Shown here piece by piece: positions 54,801 to 60,800 of a DNA stretch of 64,000 bases. Origin of the DNA: Anseranas semipalmata. Lineage: Eukaryota; Chordata; Aves; Anseriformes; Anseranatidae. The number at the start of each line of letters is the position of its first letter. Positions within the stretch are counted from its first letter, which is position 1. The stretch spans positions 145,234 to 209,233 of the forward strand of contig VXAA01001141.1 of NCBI GenBank assembly GCA_013399115.1. The letters are read 5' to 3'. Both the position numbers and the translations under genes were made by a program. Under the pieces are notes generated by a model. The model saw only the letters and a list, made by a program, of their open reading frames with translations. It was not told the origin of the DNA and searched no databases.

Positions 54801-57800
54801 AGGGAAAGCTCTGTGTTAGAAATTGGTGCCAACAAGAAAAGAAATCCTGATCCCACCCAAGGTTCCTTGCCCTGGAAAATGCATTTTCCTCTAGTGTTAA
54901 TGCATACAGCTGAAATCAAATGCCAGATTTCGTGCTGCTGAATGCAGTGTGGTAGCACATGGATGTTTTCTGTCATAGAGGCGTAGCTTATCCACACGCT
55001 GGTTTCACTTACAGCTTAATATTCATCATTGTCTCTTGTTTTTATGCCTTCTCCTCTATGCACTGCTGAATCCCAATGAACAGACATTGATAATGTGAAT
55101 TTAGATGACTACAACATCCACGTCATTGCCAGCGTCTTCAAGCAGTGGCTCCGAGATTTGCCCAACCCTCTCATGACCTTCGAGCTGTACGAGGAGTTTC
55201 TGCGGGCGATGGGTAAGGGACATCCTTTTCCACTGAGAGACTGGATATAAGGAAGAAATTTTTCATTCTGAGGGCGGTGAGGCACTGGCACAGGTTGCCC
55301 AGAGAAGCTGTGGATGCCCCATCCCTGGCAGTGCTCAAGGCCAGGCTGGATGGGGCTTTGGGCAACCTGGGCCAGTGGAGGGTGTCCCTGCCCATGGCAG
55401 GGGGTTGGACAAGATGATCTTTAAAGGTCCCTTCCAGCCCAACTATTCTGTGATTCCAATTCCTTGGCTGGGGGAAATGCCAGCTGCTTTACATGCCTAA
55501 CTCTGTATTTGCTCTTCAGTCCCGAATCACCTGATTTTACCCAGTCTTATTTGCCCCGTTTCAAAGTCTGTTTTTTCAAAGTCTTCCCTTGCCGCAGCCC
55601 CCTTGGCTTGGCCACGTCCTACTGGTGGCGGGGGCTGCAGCAAAGAATCCAGCGGCGCCCGTGACGAGGCTGGTGTGTTCTCTGCAGGCCTGCAGGAGAG
55701 GAAGGAGACGGTGCGGGGAGTCTACTCGGTCATCGACCAGCTCTCCCGCACCCATCTCAGCACCTTGGAGCGCCTCATCTTCCACCTCGTCAGGTACATG
55801 GGACCAGCGGGGAGGCTGGGGCTCGTCACTGCCGGTGGAAGAGGTGAAGGAGCTGCCTTCACCCCTGGCTGCTCTAATAATCCTTTTATTTTTTTAGGAT
55901 TGCCCTCCAAGAAGAGACCAACCGAATGTCAGCTAACGCCTTGGCCATCGTCTTTGCTCCCTGCATCCTGCGCTGCCCCGATACAACGGACCCGCTGCAG
56001 AGCGTTCAGGACATCAGTAAAACAACCACGTAAGGATGTGGCGCTGGGGCGGGATGCTCCAGCTCCTGCTCTGTGACCGTGGCCATGTCTCCGCTTACAA
56101 CTCAATAACCATTAGTACTGTCAGATGGCTCAAAAATAGAGAGCTTTAGCCTGGAAATGATAAACACCGTACAGTTTTGCATATTAACTGCATGTTAATG
56201 AAATATTTCATGTTCTGTGAATACTCAAGAGGAGGTTAACAGGGATTATTAAGTAAGGGAGGATCCACAGGGCAGATCAACTTGCACTCCAGGATTTTAA
56301 AACAAGCTCTCTGCACCCTTCATGCCCAGCAGATCTTAGACAGGAATAAGTGGAGTTTGTGCTGATGTGGTTAATCCCATTTATGACAAACAGATAACCA
56401 GATCTTTATTCTTACTTAATTTGTTGGGGTTTTTTGTGTTTGTTTTGGTTTGGTTTTGTTTTTTGTTTTTAGGAGAAGGTGAGCTTGTTTGGTAGGCAGC
56501 CACATTAATATTGTGTGCTTAGATTTCTTTAAGGTATTTGACATAACTGCAGAGGTTTTACGAAAAGTGAAGCACTTGCACAAATTCAGTCTGGCTCACG
56601 TTAAATAGATTTAAAAAATGGATAATGGAGACAGCTGAGACGAATTGTAGTGGGAAACCATCCAGTGAAGGTCAGGGCTACTGAAAGAGGTTATTTTGCC
56701 TGCAGTAAGTGTATTAAAATTGTTGAAGACCAGAACATGCTTGGAGACCCACCTGGTAGGACCCATACTAGTACAGCACGTTGGTGTGCGAGAGTCAGGT
56801 GGAACATCTCTCTGCTTGCCACGATGCAGGTTAGACGTGGCCTTAGTGGTCCTTTTTGGCCTTAAATACCAAAAATATTCCCACTAGACTCCCCTGCCTA
56901 CCTTTTGAGTTAGTTTGAATAAGTCTCCTAAACTTGTCCCAGCAAGGGATTTCATTGTAGCTGCTTTTGTAGACTTCAGTTATAGCACAGCCTCTAATTT
57001 TATTACATGGAAAGGGTTTTTTTTCCCCAAACGCAATCCCAACAGCATTAAAAAGTCAGCTCAGACAGCTAAATGAGCTTGTGTTGGTGCGTTACTGTCT
57101 CAGCTGCATGCAAACAAGTCTGTGTGTGTGCATTTGCGGCTCAGAAGCAACCTGCCTTTCACAGGTTTGCATCTCCCCCTCCTTGTCCCATCCCTCCCTT
57201 CCCAGGGCAGGAGTTTCTCTGCTTTAATCTTTGCTGGTCTTTAATTTCCCTAGTCCAAGTTCCTCGGTCCGTCCGAAGTCCTTTACCATTCTTTTTAGGG
57301 AATTCGCATGGGCTTTCCATCCTTGCACGCTGGAGCTCTCAAGCAGGGCAGATCTTTGCGCCAGGCAGGGACAGCTGAGATAAAATCCTTTCCGACTCCA
57401 ATTTTGTCTTTTCGTTACCCCCCAGCTGCGTGGAACTAATCGTCATCGAGCAGATGAACAAATACAAGGCTCGCCTCAAGGACATCAACAGCCTGGAGTT
57501 CGCTGAGAACAAAGCCAAGAGCCGCCTGTCCCTGATCCGCAGGTCGATGGTGAGACGCTGCGCCAGTCCCTGCTGCTCATGGACTCGTGTCCCCTTCCCT
57601 TCTACCAGGGGATTTGCAGCGAGGAGGATATCAGGTGTTCCCGTGGCGTGTCCGTCACAGCCACGGAGGATGTGTGTCTTGCTGCAGGGGAAGTCAGCCC
57701 TCTCTGGCTCTGACAAAGTCACCTCTCTTCTCTCCTCTCCTCTCCTTTCACTCGAAGCAATCCTGCCTTACCTCCCCCTGCTTATTCCAGCCTCCCTTCC

Positions 57801-60800
57801 CCCTTGCACCTGCCGAACCATCCCACCCCAGGCAGCACAGGATCCGTTCCCAGCGCCACGGCAGCTCCCCGTCTTTTCAGGGAATTGCGCAAAAGCAAGA
57901 GTCCAGCAAAGGCGATGGGAAAGGTCTGCCAGAAGCCTGAGAGGAGGCACCGTGGAAACGTAGTCGCTCGAGCTCAGAGGCTCCTGGTTACATTTCAGGC
58001 TTTATTTTGCACATTTAAGCAATTTGGTCCTAAGTTGAACCAAGCTGTTGGTTGCCTTCTGCTTACAACCACCTTGCTGTCACCCCACGCACAAACACAA
58101 GGGAGACCTGGACCGAAGCAGCCCATAATCATGGCCTTGCTTCGTCCTCTTTTTGGTGCAGACGAGCTCCATAACACTATCCAAACCCAAACCAAGCTCC
58201 CCAAAGGCTCCCAAACCATCTCATCGAGCTTCCATGCTTCTGGGTTGAGCGACGGCAGGGTCTGGGTCCGGCACGCCAGCAGGCTGCCGATGCACGCTGC
58301 GTTTGGCTTTTTGGCTGTGGGGTTGGGGCAGACTCGGCCTGGGTTCGTGCTATGGGACCGAGCTGCCCGCTGTTGCCCTCGGGGCACTTCTGACCACGGG
58401 TGCTGCTTTTGGGACTAAACCCAAGCAATTCCCAGAGTCGTTTGCCAAGCTTGGGGCTCGGCCGTGCGCTGGCACCAATGCAGCAGAGAGCTGCCTCATT
58501 CGTCCTGGTTAAAAAAAAGACAAAAATGAACAAAAAACGGTTCTTTTGGAGGGGCGATGGCATGTGCACTCTAACCTTCTGCTTTCCTTTTCATGTCCTC
58601 TCTAATCCAGAAACCCGTACTAATTGCAGTTAGATTTATGAGCATAACCCGCAGTTCAATCCCGGTATGTATTAACTGCACGGCGCTCTGTGCCAGCCGC
58701 GTCCCTCCATTGTGTGTGACCGCCGCTCATTCCAGCCCCGTGCCACCGGCCATTGTCCGTGACGTTGCCCGTCTTGTCCCCGTGCAGGTGCCGCTCTCGG
58801 ACCGGCCGTTCCCCAAGCAGGAGCGGGTGAATCCGCCGGGCTCCCCCCGAGGGCTGCTCTCGCCTCCGTGCGACCGCCCCTGCATGCAGCTCCGCGAAAA
58901 GCGGCTTTTGCCCTGGCCATCTTGTTTTTCTTTTTCTCCATTCTGTGCTTCTCTGACTTTTGCTTTCTTTGGCTCATCCCCTCCATCCGTGATTTCTGCT
59001 CGGGGTGCATTTAGGCGCCGTGCCGCGAAACCGTTGCTTTGGCTGCGGTGGGTAAGTCCCCCAGCCCGTGGGGACGGCGAGGCATCCACCAAAGGGCTCT
59101 GGATGCAAGGCCAGCTGCACCCTGGTGGTTAGGAGAGCCCAGGATGGATCTGGGGACCCAGCAGCCACTTATGTCCCCACCCCTCACCTCTCTGTCCCAG
59201 CTTGAGCCACTGCAGCAGCGTTCTCCCCGGTGAGACCGTGACAGACGTAGGATGGACATAGACCATGAACGTTGCCGTAGGATGAGGGAGAAGCTTGTGG
59301 AGCTGTTTCTCTTTACACCACTTTCAGCCCGCGATGCTTCTCCCCACCCTTTTATATCCCCAAGGGTTTGGGGAAAGAGAAGATCAGGGTTTGAGCCATG
59401 CCACTCTGACACCATTTTGCAAGCCCTCATGCCCAGGGGCTTTTGGAGCAAGCCCCAGTCTTGCCAGGCACATTAAATACACCAAAAAGTGGTGTTGCCT
59501 TCCTCATTTCAGCCCGGACAAGCGCTCGGTTGACACAGGAAAGCCAACGCAAGCCCTTGTGCGCATCCGACCCGCCGGGAAATTTTCCACTCGCAGCAGC
59601 CGGGAGAGGAGAGGGCTTTGCTGAAAGCCCACGTGTACGTCGTCACCGCAGCATCCGCTCGCTGCTGACCGCCCCGTAGGCAGGGAGAGCGGTACACGAG
59701 GCACTGGGGATCTTTGGGAGCTCAGGGGTTTTTGCTAATAGGATTCAGGTGGCTGTGCCTCGGCTCAGGAGCCCACGTGATGAGGTTGCCATCAGAGTAA
59801 CATTGCTCTGGGGCGCAGAAGCTTCTTTGCGGCTCGAGAAAGATCTCCCAGGTGCGACACTGGAAGATGAAAGGGTAAAATGGAGCAAATCTCACGTCCC
59901 AGCACCAAGCAACAGCGTTTGTCCAGGGTGGGGAATTTAACAAACCCTGCAGATGGAAGAAACGCTCAGCGTTGCCTCCCACATGAGCTGTGTCCCATTA
60001 ACATCGGTGTAGGGATGCTGTGCCACTTGAAGAAAGATCCTTGCTCATATTTCTGATAGCTTTTTGCTTTCAAAAAAAGGCTCTTTTACCACATTCTAGG
60101 CATGTGGGTTATGAGAAAGACCAAGAGGTACCCCAGCTACAGTGCTTAAATAGCCCTATAGGCAGAAAAGCTGCATTGCAGTGAGCTTGTAAGTGGGGCA
60201 GAGTGCAGCAAGAACTGGAAGGGGGATCCAGATTCACTGTCTAAGAAGTAAAATGACCATTTGAAGGACGAGGGCAGCTTTCGAGTGGAGTGGAGGCAAG
60301 CGATGGGTTTTCCGCCTTGCACTGGTCTTTAACTCTCCTGCCCTAAGACCCGGTCAGTTCAAGATCCTGAATTCAGAAGATGAGTTGTGTTCAGTTATGA
60401 CAATTGTGATAAAATCTTTCTAATGTGTATGCCCCTGCAGCTACTCCACAGCATTCTTCGTATCCAAAAATCAATAGTTTTCTTTTACCCCGTGGAGCAG
60501 ATTTGTGGAGCTGGTCCTCCAAAGGTAAAGCAGAGGCCAGCTGCATATATAAAATATTCCTCCATCCCTGATACCCCTGTTTGAGACCATTTTCATAGTC
60601 AGAAGTTTTAATACTCCTAAAATTACGCGATTCCTCATATATCAACATACTGTCTTGTAGGAGCATGTACGTTTGAAGGATGCGTACAGATGTTTCCCTC
60701 GACCACTCATTTTTGCTGCTCTCCAGCTGTTCCTCACCTGGTTTTCTCATGCAATGCTTTCTCCCGTTTCCCACCTGGTTAGCAGACCCTTCTCCTCTTA

